Shown here: positions 14,795 to 25,179 of the stretch, one piece after another
How positions within the stretch are numbered: the first letter of the stretch is position 1
How the letters are laid out: each line of letters begins with the position of its first letter
Origin: Bimastos eiseni
Lineage: Eukaryota; Annelida; Clitellata; Crassiclitellata; Lumbricidae
Direction of reading: 5' to 3'
Assembly: GCA_959347315.1 (NCBI GenBank)
Contig: OY365814.1
Span: 28,512,385-28,576,384 of the forward strand
Length of the DNA stretch: 64,000 nucleotides
Program-made: the position numbers and the translations under genes
The notes under the pieces: model-generated
The model's input: the letters and a program-made list of their open reading frames with translations, nothing else
Database searches by the model: none
Told to the model about the DNA's origin: nothing

Positions 14795-14878
14795 TATTAT
14801 TAATTCATTCATCCATGCATTCATTCTGAGTATTTATTTAGCGCCCCTTCAAGAAACCTACTCAGGAGCGCTCCTAGC
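14795..14878 (-). repeat. SINE tail fragment
   Basis: Minus strand reads CCTGAGTAGGTTTCTTGAAG, GGGGCGCTAAATAAATAC and (GAAT)-rich end, the same tail as at 55955, 57655, 61490 and 63545. Confidence 0.6.
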
Positions 14879-15131
14879 CGCGACTAAAGAAAAAAACACT
14901 TGAGGGACTTGTAAAAACTTGACAGTTGGGCCACAAGCAATGAGCGAGCTCAAATGGGAGATCATTCCATAGAGAATTCGTCCGCAACCGAGAAAGCCTC
15001 TCGATCGATCCTTGTCTACCGGTAATCCAGTCTTTGCAGGCACTTTATTGTCACTCCTCTTTTGAAGAAATCGTTGCTAAACGTTCTCTACCCTTCGATC
15101 CTTCGTTACTGCACAACCCTAACCATCATTC

Positions 15132-15180
<49 letters not shown>
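15132..15180 (+). repeat. (TA)n(TG)n compound microsatellite
   Basis: TA units pass directly into TG units. Confidence 0.95.
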
Positions 15181-15239
15181 GCGGACAGGCCACAAGGCTT
15201 GAATGAAGGTTTTATTTGTAAATAATCGGTTCGCCATAG

Positions 15240-18200
15240 CGTTATTTTAACGTGTATTTTCTACAGTGTTGCGCCTTGGAAGGGCTTAAGATCATACGAG
15301 GGAAGACCGATCGGCAGTTTTTAGTTCATTGCATAGCTTGCAGACGCATGAATTGGCTTGAGTATAGCCTGACATACGATGCATCGCTATATTTGTGGAG
15401 CAGTGGTTCGTACTGCTTCATACGTAGAGTGGTTCTCGTACCGCTCCAGGGATCGTTGAGTGTTGCCATATAAATACGACCTCTAGTGACAGCCGCTCTC
15501 GCGGTCAGGCCGGTGCTGCTTTTCGCTGATCTGGTGGAGTGGGCCCCTCTGCCGTCGATCGCAAGACGGACCGTGCCCTGATCGTAGGAGTCAACAGGCT
15601 GACAGAGGAAAGACCGATCGTGAGAAATGCTCACAGGTCTGGGTGCCGTTCGAGAGTGCTTACAGACCTGACAGAGAGATAGACTGGGAAAAATCCCCGA
15701 CCGTGCAGACCGTGGGAGTTCTGGTGGCCGAGAAATATTCTTGTTGGCTACCTAGATCGGTCATAGTTACTCCTCACGATTTCCAGCAGGTTGTCGGATA
15801 CGTGACCCCGTCGGTGGCCGTTAGAAAGAGAGATCGGGTAAAGCCCCGAGCAACCGAACGTTACATCGAGAGAGGCCTCGTTGGCCGTTGATACATTATG
15901 CCGGGAAAATCCCAAGCGAAGTCGATCGAAAATAGCGTGACAGATTACGGCGGCCATTGAGGCAATATACGGGAAGAATTCCCCAGTGAACGCGTTGGTT
16001 AAAATACGGGGAGGGCGGCCCCGTGAAGTCGTTGGAAACAGACTGAGAGCTCCCGGTGAAGCCGTTGACACTTACTGGAAAACATAAATACGTTCAATAA
16101 ATACGGGGAGGTTGACCCCATTGGTTGCGTTCGATATAGGGAACGTTCCCTTTGGTGCCGAAAACCTGATCAATTGCGGGCGTCTCCGCATATTCTTTTC
16201 TATTTACGGTTTTCCGTAAACATCTATACTTGGCTACCTAACGTGGTCATACTGGTCATACTTACTTCTCCCGTTTACCAGCATTCTGTTGATATGCGTG
16301 TCTGATCGCAATGTCTTTGCTCGCGGTTTCCCAATGTCTTACGATCTTTCGGTAAATCTTCTTGTTGGCTACCTATGTCGGTCACAGTTACTACGCTGGG
16401 TTTCCAGATATGTATTCACTTGTGTGTCTAGTTGCAATCTTGACTCGCGGTTTCCCCGTGAGGCTTCTACTTGCGGGACTAGCCGCAGAATTTCTTCGTG
16501 TAGATCTAACTACATAATTTTTTCGGGGACTTTATCGAAAGTTCTGTCCATGGTTCGTTCTGGTGTGAAAGAGACAGTACAATTGCTTCAGAGAAAGTTA
16601 TTATAATAATACAGGTCTGTGTGAAATATAGAGGTAACGTGGTGACACTTACCTCAGGTGCCTGTGAAAGAAACCGAGTCTGAGGACTCAGAAACGAAGT
16701 TTGCGAGAGTTGGTGCATTACCGTTGGTCAGAGCTCGAGGTGACGAGTATCTAGATGATCCTACGATGAGAGGAATAAGCGCAGTCCAATGAAGTTACAG
16801 ACATGTGAGAGTCTGGGTGATCGGATACAAAAGTATATGACAGATGAAAGCAGGCCGAGAAATATACTTGTTGGCTACCTAGTTTCGTCATACTTACTCT
16901 CGCGGGTTTCCAGCAGCACTTGAGCTGTCGGACACGTGAGAGTTCGGGTAGCCGAGATCGTTAACATTCGGGTGGCCGGGATAGATGCAGACTGGGTAAG
17001 TCCCAGGATTAGCGATCGCATATAGTCAGATAGGCCCCGGTGGCCGAGAGTGGTACAGACCGTGAATGAGTTCGGGTGGCCGTTCGACAGAAATATCGGG
17101 AAATTCCCGAAGGACCCGCTGGAATTACACGTGGTGGGTGAACACGTTAGAAGAGCATATTACAAACAAGAGAAAACACTGGTGCCGATTGATACCTTCA
17201 GGTTACAAGTCAAATAACTCTTCTTGATGGCTTTATGGTCTTTCGATAAATACTCTTATTTTTTACCTATGTTGGTTATAGTTACTCCTCCCGGTTTCCC
17301 GAGTATCAGAATATATTACGGTGTTGGCGGACAATTTCCAACGCAGAGGACGGTCAATCGTGTGCATGATAACTTAGACCGGTATGCCGCACACGAAAAT
17401 TGACCAAGAGGCACGTGAAAGTCTGGGTTGTCCCTTGTCGTCCGATACCCAAGTATGAAACAGATGAACGCAGACGTGAAAGTCTGGGCAGTCGGATATG
17501 GACCAAGAGGCAAGTGAAAGTCTGGGTAGTCGGAGACCCAGGTTAAAGATAACAAGTAGACCAGTAGACCAAGAATTGATCGATACGTAAATATTACTGT
17601 TGGCTACCTACGTTAGTCATAGATACTCCTTCAGTTTTCCCGAAGTGTATCTACTGGTGTGTCTGATCGAAGTCATCGATACGAGTACGTCTGGGTAATC
17701 GGGCACCCAGGTGAATACATAATTGCTTGTCGTCACACACAGTTCCGAGAACTGACTGACGTGCGAGGTTGGGCCCCCTCGTGCGTAGGTCAGATCGAAG
17801 ATCTGTGTGCAGATAGCTAAGGTTATAGACTGAATACCTTCACTATTATCAGAGTCCGTGATTACCATGCCAGTGTCATTTTTATTGAAGCAGAATATAT
17901 CAGTGTTGGTGGGTGACTGTCAACACAGAATACGGGAACTTACTCCGTCAATTGTGGTGCATGATAAAACATACGTGTGCGGTCGTTATGCCATACACGG
18001 AAATAGATCGTTGAGCAGAAGGCGTGATAGCTAAGTGTCTAGCATGATATAACGAATAGCTGTGAGACTGGTAGTGTCTAGGACAACAGAGTTTAAAGAG
18101 TTGAGAACAGTAATGTCTAGGAGTACAAGACGTTGAATTTAGCTACCGACAATTGTCTAGGCCGATATGGCTAATGGACTTGTTTCAAGTATAACTGAAC

Positions 18201-18290
18201 CTCGTAACTCAAGAGAACGTTTGGTGTCCCTTATTGGCGATAATTTCAGAGTCACAAGATGTTGAATGATACGACATCAGGTAGACAGGA
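15240..18290 (+). repeat. Field of interleaved degenerate repeats
   Basis: A ~45-60 bp motif (consensus AAATAnnCTTGTTGGCTACC then TAnnTCGGTCATAGTTACTC) occurs at about 15741, 16229, 16362, 16867, 17253 and 17597. A second motif (GTGAAAGTCTGGGTAGTCGG, also GGGTGGCCGAGA) recurs at about 15640, 15714, 16812, 16941, 17066, 17412, 17476, 17513 and 17682. A third (TGTTGG-GGAC/TGAC, GTGCATGATAA, TGCCnnACACG) occurs near 17330 and 17905. TGTCTAGG repeats every ~40 bp at 18030-18160. No long conserved frame crosses the field. It is GC-richer than its surroundings. Confidence 0.7.
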
Positions 18291-18319
18291 AGAAGAGGCT
18301 AGTAGCTTGGAAGGTAGAG

Positions 18320-18366
18320 AAGGCGAGAAAGACTCCTGCCATACCGGCAGGAGTCTTTCTCGCCTT
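18320..18366. repeat. Perfect hairpin, 21-bp arms, 5-nt loop
   Basis: The left arm 18320-18340 (AAGGCGAGAAAGACTCCTGC plus C) is exactly complementary to the right arm 18346-18366; the loop is ATACC. No mismatches. Confidence 0.95.
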
Positions 18367-18779
18367 ACGAACCCTGTTTCGAGTACAGCCATCCTCAGAA
18401 CGTTGCCCATCCGGCGACAGCGGAATAGGCAGAATCAGACCTCGTTACTAATTCGAGCCGTTTTACCTTTCTTGGAGAAGAGACCCGTCCTTAATCTTGC
18501 CTGGTGCGTGATCACCCTGGTAGATATAGAGAGTAACCGTTTGGCATTGAGATTTGATATGGAAGTGACTCGGGCGACTCCAGGCGTGTCAGCGAGCTGG
18601 AGTCGACACCGTCCGAGAGCTAGGCAGGCGCTCGGGCGGCAGAACGCCACATATATTTCATTTATATATATGAGGTCGTTGCATTCATCGCCAAAATTAC
18701 GAAATCGTTCTCTTGCTGATTTGCCAGTCTCGAATGACCTAAACACGATCGGCCAGCAGTAGCTTTCGACATATATCTG

Positions 18780-19379
18780 ATTCATCATAAGAAGTTAGAA
18801 CTCGCCACACTTATACCTACCCGTTTTGTTACGTGTGAATTTATCTTCAACTTAAAATAATCTGGCTGGTTGTTACAGGTTTTAAAGTGTAACAAAAAAG
18901 CCTGATTCGTTCTCTTTCCCCTACAGCCTGACAAAGTTTTCTCCTAAAAATGACACCTAACTGTTTCTGTAACGCGCCTTTAAGAAAGACTGTTTATTAA
19001 GGCGCGATATAAGTGTTAGTTGTATTAGGCCTATATTTTATTGTACTTGTACCTCTCGTCGTCCAAACACCTTTCACCGTTGCCGTTTGATTAGCTTTCT
19101 TCCTGACCCTGTAACTTGAATCTTGACCTAAAAATGGTTTATGACCTTGTCAGCCAATCAGTTTTTTGACAGCGCGTGTCAATAAGTGTGTTCCCGCGAT
19201 TTATTATGCTGGTGCTAAAGAAATGTCTAGATTACGATTACGATATCCGAGGTTTCTATTGATTTCGTATTTTAGACGCGTCTGGTTAATTAGTGGGCGG
19301 GGCATGCTGTTTTGCGTCAGACTGACAACGCTGATGTAGGCGGGGCTATTGGCTTGGTGGGCAGGGCTAGCGAGCTGCC
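18780..19379. other. Upstream region of the proposed PPP1R3 first exon
   Basis: Contains a SINE-tail-like AAGGCGCGATATAAGTG at ~18998 and a GC-richer stretch from ~19300 (GGGCGGGGC, GGCGGGGCTATT). The latter could be part of the promoter; this is inference. Confidence 0.35.
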
Positions 19380-19498
19380 TATTCCAACGCTAGAGAAATA
19401 AACAGACCGAAGCTAAACGATGCATGAAAACCGGTGCTAGCAGTCGGCATGGAATCGGAGATGGGTGTAGCAATTCGGTTACCTGAAGTAACATTTTG
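19380..19498 (+). other. Likely non-coding first exon of the PPP1R3 gene
   Basis: A strong donor (TTTTG then GTAAGTG) at 19498/19499 can join the acceptor ATATTTCAG at 22229, giving a spliced leader ahead of the PPP1R3 ATG. The 5' edge is unknown; I placed it near the local rise in GC content. An ATG at 19449 opens a 16-codon frame whose TGA forms exactly across the proposed junction (TG|A). The exon assignment is inference. Confidence 0.45.
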
Positions 19499-20408
19499 GT
19501 AAGTGTTATTTCTTTATCGCTTCCATGTCAGCAATGCTGGGAGGAGAGAAGGTCGTAGACTAAGACATCTAGGTTTAAAAGTGGACTAACTGCAGGCTTG
19601 GATAAAAACCTGCTTTATTAGTAGACTTTGCGCCTAAATACGAGACGGTTACAACATTGTTGTTTAGGCTAAGAACGTCCGTTAACTAGTTTGAAGCTTT
19701 TCGGAGTTACTGTTTGAGTTCTCCTTCTGCTACTTAATACCGCTTATCCGTGCCGTCGGTGGTGATAATCATTACAATGATGAACGTTACCGATCTTAGG
19801 GTAACGGCTGAATGTCAAGGTCATGGACTTCTATGTCAAGGACGTATTTTTTCATGACAGCCTAAACAAACATTTGTTATTCAAGTACCCAGTAACTGTT
19901 CGGGAAAAAAACTCTGCGGAGGTCTGGGCTCGTGAACTGTATTACAGTACTGTAACTTTATTATACTTAGTTTCACCTGTTGAGATTGTGCCAGCCTCGT
20001 CCATTAGCAGTTCCAGGCACTTGCAAAATGGAGGGGATGGCGAACCCATGCCAGTATTTTCATGTTCTACAGATGGGACCCATAGGGGCTCTGTGCATGT
20101 GCCATATGGGAATATGGGCCCCACGTTGACCATGTAGGCCAAGTATTTAATTAATTGTACTGCTTAGCTTTACATATTACACCAACTCTGTTTATAAGGT
20201 AGAGATAAGCTGGTTTGGGCAAGCTGGTTTAGTTTTCCGGATTTCAACATTTCAATGAACATTTGCCTTAAAAGGTCAATGAACAACCAAGCAAGATAGG
20301 TTTTGAAGACCTATATCAGTGCTATAGCCACTTAACTCAAATATGGGCCCTGGCTTCATGGGTTTCTGAATCTCTCATGCATGCATTTGTGTATCCAATC
20401 ATGTAGCA

Positions 20409-20622
20409 GATGTTGTACCTTGATTTGTCTATCGGATGTTTCACCTTGATTTCTAATTTCTCTGGTTTATTAGATGTTTCACCTTGATTTCCAATTTCCG
20501 TGGTCTATCAGATGTGACCTTGATTTCTAATTTCCGTGGTCTATCGGATGTCTCACCTTGATTTATAATTTTCATGGTCTATCAGATGTTTCACTTTCAT
20601 TTCAAATTTCCATCCATAGCCA
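20409..20622 (+). repeat. 38-bp tandem repeat
   Basis: Five units start GATGTTTCACCTTGATTTC at 20435, 20473, 20511, 20547 and 20585 (spacing 38, 38, 36, 38), with a partial unit at 20409. Each ends TGGTCTATCAG or a variant. Confidence 0.88.
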
Positions 20623-20677
20623 ATCTGATTTTGACAAGACTTCTTCAACAGATCTGCTTACCAGACTAGACTTTCAC

Positions 20678-20935
20678 TGAGGGTGTAGTGTTTAGTGTGT
20701 TCAATAGTTCAGAGGTTCAAATCTTGTCAGAGCAGAAATTAGAGATTTATGCTCCACTATGTGCCCTTTTGCAACCACCTGTAATTAAAATGAGTACACT
20801 GACTGCATACTTACTGTCAGTGAAAAGATGAGACAACAAGAGAAAGGACCCTAATGTGCCGAGGCTAAGAAAATGAAGTCGCTAGCGCTTCATACCCATG
20901 GCTGGCATAATGGACTGTTGCTCTTCTTCTTAATT
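20678..20935 (+). mobile_element. tRNA-derived SINE, family S1, copy 2
   Basis: Head GTGTAGTGTTTAGTGTG with B box AGGTTCAAATC, then GCAGAAATTAGAGATTTATG, ATGAGTACACTGACTGCATA and CCGAGGCTAAGAAAATGAAG. Confidence 0.7.
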
Positions 20936-21489
20936 GATGTTTCTGATGATGGTGCTATAGAAGTGATTATATTTGCTGAAGTTAGCTGAGCCATGTTATA
21001 GGTGTTAACTCTTGCATGACTGATGGGCGTATCATCGGTCTATAGCTAGTAACATGTGTTTTGGTCCTTGGCTTTACAGTTTACAGTTATCGTAAAGGTG
21101 GCTGACTTTCTGGCCAGAAACAAGGGCAGCCTCGCTGGCAACCGTTTGACATTTTCTAGCGGTTCTATGAATAAAACACCAAACAGTCGAGTTATTGTCA
21201 GAAATAACTACAGATATGCATATCTTTGTCCTATCTTTAGTTGTATAATTATATATGCATGTTTATCTACCTCTTGCACATATATATGTAAATATATATT
21301 TATATATATATATACATGTATATTTGTTGGCTGTTACATGTATATTTATAGGTGTAGCGATGAATTTGGGACTTTGTCCAGTTACTCAGTTTCTTGGTTG
21401 CAAGAACAATTCTTTTGTAACCAGATGGTGTATATGAAAGTGGCAAAGTCACCAGGAAGATGCTGGGAGTGGTATTTACTACGGACATA

Positions 21490-21745
21490 ATACAGATGGC
21501 AGAATGAGGTGGCATGGTCATGTGATGAGAAGAGAGGAGGAAAGCGGTGTGTATGAAATATTAGAGCAGATTTCACCAGACGCCTAAGTCGGAGACTACA
21601 AAAGAAGAAAGGATCTGGAAATATGATACAAAAGGACTTTAAGCTTATAAAATTAGTAGATGGAAAACGCAGGTGACAGAATCAAGTGGAGGAGAAGGAT
21701 CTGTGTGGCTGACACTTCCTTCCCTCGGGAGGAATTTATTCAACC
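21490..21745 (+). mobile_element. Decayed LINE remnant, end of the reverse-transcriptase ORF
   Basis: Broken plus-strand frames encode RMRWHGHVMRREEE and later DRIKWRRRICVADTSFPRE, which resemble the RxRWxGHVxRR and W+R+I..ADP blocks at the C-terminus of many non-LTR retrotransposon polymerases. It lies in the intron between the proposed PPP1R3 exons. Confidence 0.6.
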
Positions 21746-22229
21746 CTGAAGAATGAGATACATACCCGAAATGGTTCAGAACCAGGTTTAACTGACTTAC
21801 TGGACCGCTGTCACGCTGCGTATTCACATATTGTTGTATAGATTATAATTATTAGGTCTGTTTGTAAATTCTGTGTACGCATAGTCATATAATTATACTG
21901 TAATTTAGCAGTTTTGACATCAGGTCCGTATTATTTTAATGTTCAGAATCTCAGCTGGAGAGGGTTAGTATTGTACTTGACATGTGCACATTAACATTTA
22001 CCTTTATTTCCCAAATTAGCACAATAAATAAAACAAAATTTGTTGGGTTATGTGTATGACCTGACACCGAAAAGAAAAGAGAGGATTGGCTATTGCGGAC
22101 TTGATTTGGTATAGCGCCGTTGAATTAGCTGGTCTCCCTGACATGGCTTTTGTGGACGCTGACAAATTCGCGAAGATTTACATCACATTATGAACTGGTT
22201 TCTGCCATCTTCTTTTTTTGATATTTCAG

Positions 22230-22454
22230 AGTGCCAGTTTAACATTGGGGTTCTGCTGTATGGAATCGTTCTCTGCATCCTCCAAGAGGTGGAATTTTTC
22301 TTTCGATTCGGCACTGAGTCGTTGATGAGAGGGAGTGCAACATGAACTGGAAACCTCTGTCCATCTGAGTCATCTCAGAGCGCTTGTCGGGGGGATCTTC
22401 TGCACCATCTTTCGTTAAGTTTCTATTGTCTAGTTCAATACAAACCAGATAATA
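22230..22454 (+). other. 5' leader in the PPP1R3 coding exon
   Basis: The acceptor at 22228-22229 follows a T-rich tract, so the exon begins at 22230 and carries 225 nt of untranslated leader before the start codon. It contains the three uORFs described separately. No ATG occurs between 22369 and the main start. Confidence 0.6.
22260..22368 (+). promoter_or_regulatory. Chain of three overlapping uORFs upstream of PPP1R3
   Basis: uORF a (22260-22325, 21 codons) ends in TGATG, so its stop shares the A of the start of uORF b (22325-22345, 6 codons). uORF b ends in ATGA, so its stop overlaps the start of uORF c (22342-22368, 8 codons). These stop-start overlaps are seen directly; translational control of the main frame is inferred. 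Confidence 0.6.
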
Positions 22455-23915
22455 ATGGACGTCAGCGAGGCTTATGTCTCCCAGGGAAGCAATCTCTCCA
22501 ATGGTAGCAACAAGCAGACAACGTTGTCTGGTGATTTCCATGAATTATACAACAACCATGGAATGCAACTGTTAAACAACAACAATGTTGAGAAAGGAAG
22601 TGCATTACGTAAACCAAAGCAACAACTGGAGGATCGGGTCCTGTTTTGCTACGTGCCCAAGCACGTCATCAATGTCTGCGAGCCGATTTTGGAGCAGAAG
22701 ATTCGATTACTCGATTTAGAGTACAGCCGAGGAGGGCCATTTCATGGTCGTTTGCCCTCCAGTGTTGAATGTTCGATCCCGTCAACGCTCGAGTTGTTCA
22801 ACAGCCAGGCTTCGATCTCGGATTCTTATACATCTTCGCTTTCGGAATGTTCACCTTTGATCGACGAGACTCGTGGGATTGCTCTGATTTCTGGATCGAC
22901 CCATGTGTCGTTGGATAACGAAGGAGGTGTGACAACTGAATTGAAATCAACAGCTCTAGAAACCTCTCAAGTTTCACAGTCGGTGGTCTCTGCTTTGAGT
23001 TCATCAGGCGTGGAAAATCCTTCAGAGCTGAAAGAAGAGGTTACAGCAGCATGCAAGAGGTTCACTATATCGTTAGAGCTGGAAGAAAAGGTTCCAATAT
23101 TGTGCAAGAAGTCCACTTTATCGTGTGATCTGGAAGAGGAGGTTCCAGTTTTGTGCAAGAAGTCCACTTTATCGCATGAGGCTAAACCTGAGGAGAAGAA
23201 GGACCAGAGTTCGACCCCAGTTAAATCTGCACTACCATACACCGGCTCTTTCTGTGAGGAAGACAAGGAGTTTGAATTTCTCAACGTCGCTCCGGTTAGA
23301 CGCAGTTCGTCTCTGAAGAGTTCAGCGTCTTCAGGTTCACTACTAACCAAGAAGAAGGAGGTTCGTTTTGCTGACGTCCTTGGCCTGGATCTCGAGTCCG
23401 TCCAGCTCGTATCCTCTACGTCAGAGCCCCCTATTGTTCCACTCCACGCCCTGCGTGACCTCAAACTCGGGGAAAAGTGGGATGAAATTCGTGGCTCCTT
23501 CAAGCAAGTTCTTCAGCTTTGCCCATGCTTTTCGTCGCCTGGCTGCGCTCCCGATTTTGCAAAGAAAGTCTACGACCGAAAAGTCATGCTGGATACCCTC
23601 AGCGTGGACGACAAAAACCTAACCGTGAGCGGGTCGATCTGCGTTGCCAACGTTGCTTATGTGAAGCGCATATTTGTGCGCTACACTACCAACGGCTGGC
23701 TGACGTATGATGACGTCGACGCCACTAGCTATATTGGTGGGTCAAATGGCGGTCGTCTCGATAAGTTTTTGTTCAAAATAAGGCTGCCGTCGACGTTTGG
23801 GTTTGGAAACCGAATGGAGTTCGCCATTAGCTTTGAATCTGCCGGCCAAGTCTACTGGGACAACAATTTCAAGGCCAACTATCGCGTCGAGTGCTACCTG
23901 AAACAGCTTCCATAA
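22455..23915 (+). CDS. PPP1R3: Glycogen-targeting regulatory subunit of protein phosphatase 1 (PPP1R3 family)
   Basis: Known role: PPP1R3 proteins dock the PP1 catalytic subunit on glycogen and so promote dephosphorylation of glycogen synthase and phosphorylase. Seen: one intronless frame of 486 codons. Residues 301-305 (KEVRF) fit the RVxF PP1-binding motif and are followed by ADVLGLDLESVQL, typical of the family. Residues ~360-484 form the CBM21 carbohydrate-binding domain, with VYDRKVMLD, FVRYTTNGW and the closing WDNNFKANYRV. The N-terminal ~290 residues are acidic, Ser-rich and probably disordered, and contain three 17-residue repeats (192-242). The start ATG has A at -3 and G at +4. A single coding exon is usual in this family. 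Assignment to one vertebrate paralogue (R3B/C/D) is not justified. Confidence 0.95.
   Translation: MDVSEAYVSQGSNLSNGSNKQTTLSGDFHELYNNHGMQLLNNNNVEKGSALRKPKQQLEDRVLFCYVPKHVINVCEPILEQKIRLLDLEYSRGGPFHGRLPSSVECSIPSTLELFNSQASISDSYTSSLSECSPLIDETRGIALISGSTHVSLDNEGGVTTELKSTALETSQVSQSVVSALSSSGVENPSELKEEVTAACKRFTISLELEEKVPILCKKSTLSCDLEEEVPVLCKKSTLSHEAKPEEKKDQSSTPVKSALPYTGSFCEEDKEFEFLNVAPVRRSSSLKSSASSGSLLTKKKEVRFADVLGLDLESVQLVSSTSEPPIVPLHALRDLKLGEKWDEIRGSFKQVLQLCPCFSSPGCAPDFAKKVYDRKVMLDTLSVDDKNLTVSGSICVANVAYVKRIFVRYTTNGWLTYDDVDATSYIGGSNGGRLDKFLFKIRLPSTFGFGNRMEFAISFESAGQVYWDNNFKANYRVECYLKQLP
23028..23180 (+). repeat. Three 51-bp tandem repeats inside the PPP1R3 coding region
   Basis: Units 23028-23078, 23079-23129 and 23130-23180 each encode a 17-residue block around (E)EEVPxLCKKSTLS. 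Units 2 and 3 are most alike. They keep frame and lie in the disordered N-terminal half. Confidence 0.85.
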
Positions 23916-24864
23916 ACAACTGGTTGCCGAATTACTCGTAGTCGCGTTTGAATCGCACGTTATTACGAAATCATGTACAAATGTTGGCTTTAATTTTGTG
24001 ATGGCATCAAATGGACTGCGGGCTTGTTGTCAACTCCCTTTCCAGCATGCCTATACAGGGTTTAAATGACACTCGTACACCCCTTTGGATCACAAAGAAT
24101 GCTTATGGGCATGTCAACAGGAATTGTGGCTAACTGTCATTAGACTTGTTGCTTGAAATTACTGTTCTTAATAGCCAAAGATGTGAACAACTTCTTGATC
24201 ATTTTTTTTCAATTTTGAAGTGAATATTTTCTATGATGTTGTACCAGTTGATTAAATCTTGGTTCTAAAGCCTTGTTTTCATAAAAAGACAATTGTTGGC
24301 CAATAATATTTAAATTATTGTTCGTTTTTGATATATTTGAGTATCTGAAAGTTACTTTACATTCAAATATTGCATTTCAGTTTGTTCAGCTGTGATCATT
24401 TAAAAAGAGTGTTAAAGCATTTTAAAGATTCTGCACTGAAATAATTTTCTCCTGGATATGTGGAACTAATTGAAAATGTTACACTGATTATTTTTTGTTG
24501 CTGTTCTTAGCCTGTTAGAAGTTTTTTGTTGAGTGTGACAGCATTTATTCAACTTGATGTCATTATTTATTGTTCATATATTTGAACTTGATGGAAATGA
24601 TTCTACTCACTGAAAGATTTTAGTAAAAATTTCAAGCCGTGACTTATCATAATGTTTGTAGCTTCAACATGTAACGGTAGGTTAACTGATCTTGTTGGTA
24701 TTTCACACATTTTTAACACATGTAACGAATTATAGATATTTTGCACGATAAATCTAGAATCAATACTTTTAATATTATGTTTTTGGGCTATTTTGATTAG
24801 ACATCAAGACTATTGTAGAATTAGCAGCTACTTGAAGTAAACTGTGCTGTGTTGGGATACTTAA

Positions 24865-24920
24865 AAGAAATCAATAACGTGGTTGGAACGTCAAGAAATC
24901 AATAACGTGGTTGGAACGTC
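24865..24920 (+). repeat. 28-bp perfect tandem duplication in the PPP1R3 3' UTR
   Basis: Two adjacent identical 28-bp units (24865-24892 and 24893-24920) containing AATAACGTGGTTGGAACGTC. Confidence 0.9.
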
Positions 24921-25148
24921 ACTTGAGACAAGTGGTACTGCTGTTGGGTGGCAATCTGATGTTTGATAAACTTGAACCTTCAAGTACTGGATTATTTTTA
25001 TGAATTCAAGTATTAGTCACTGTCTGGAACAGTCGATGAAGAACTTGGAGCAAAACTTGATGAATCTGTAAAGCAAGTTGACCTCATTTTGTAGAATATG
25101 ACTGCTTGATCAATTTGCAAGGCCAGTTGACCTTAAATTGCTTTGCAT

Positions 25149-25154
25149 AATAAA
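25149..25154 (+). terminator. Poly(A) signal of PPP1R3
   Basis: AATAAA about 1.23 kb after the stop, followed within 40 bp by GT-rich sequence (TGTTTTGTTGAGTGTTG). This implies a 3' UTR of roughly 23916-25175. Confidence 0.65.
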
Positions 25155-25179
25155 GCTGAGCTTGAACATCGTTTCATTA

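Noticed and set aside
18259..18762. 167-codon plus-strand frame
   Set aside because: It runs through the perfect hairpin and part of the repeat field, has no recognisable motif, and a minus-strand frame is equally open.
19823..20137. 104-codon plus-strand frame in the PPP1R3 leader intron
   Set aside because: No motif, no splice logic, ordinary AT-rich composition.
22967..23503. 178-codon minus-strand frame
   Set aside because: Antisense shadow of the PPP1R3 coding region.
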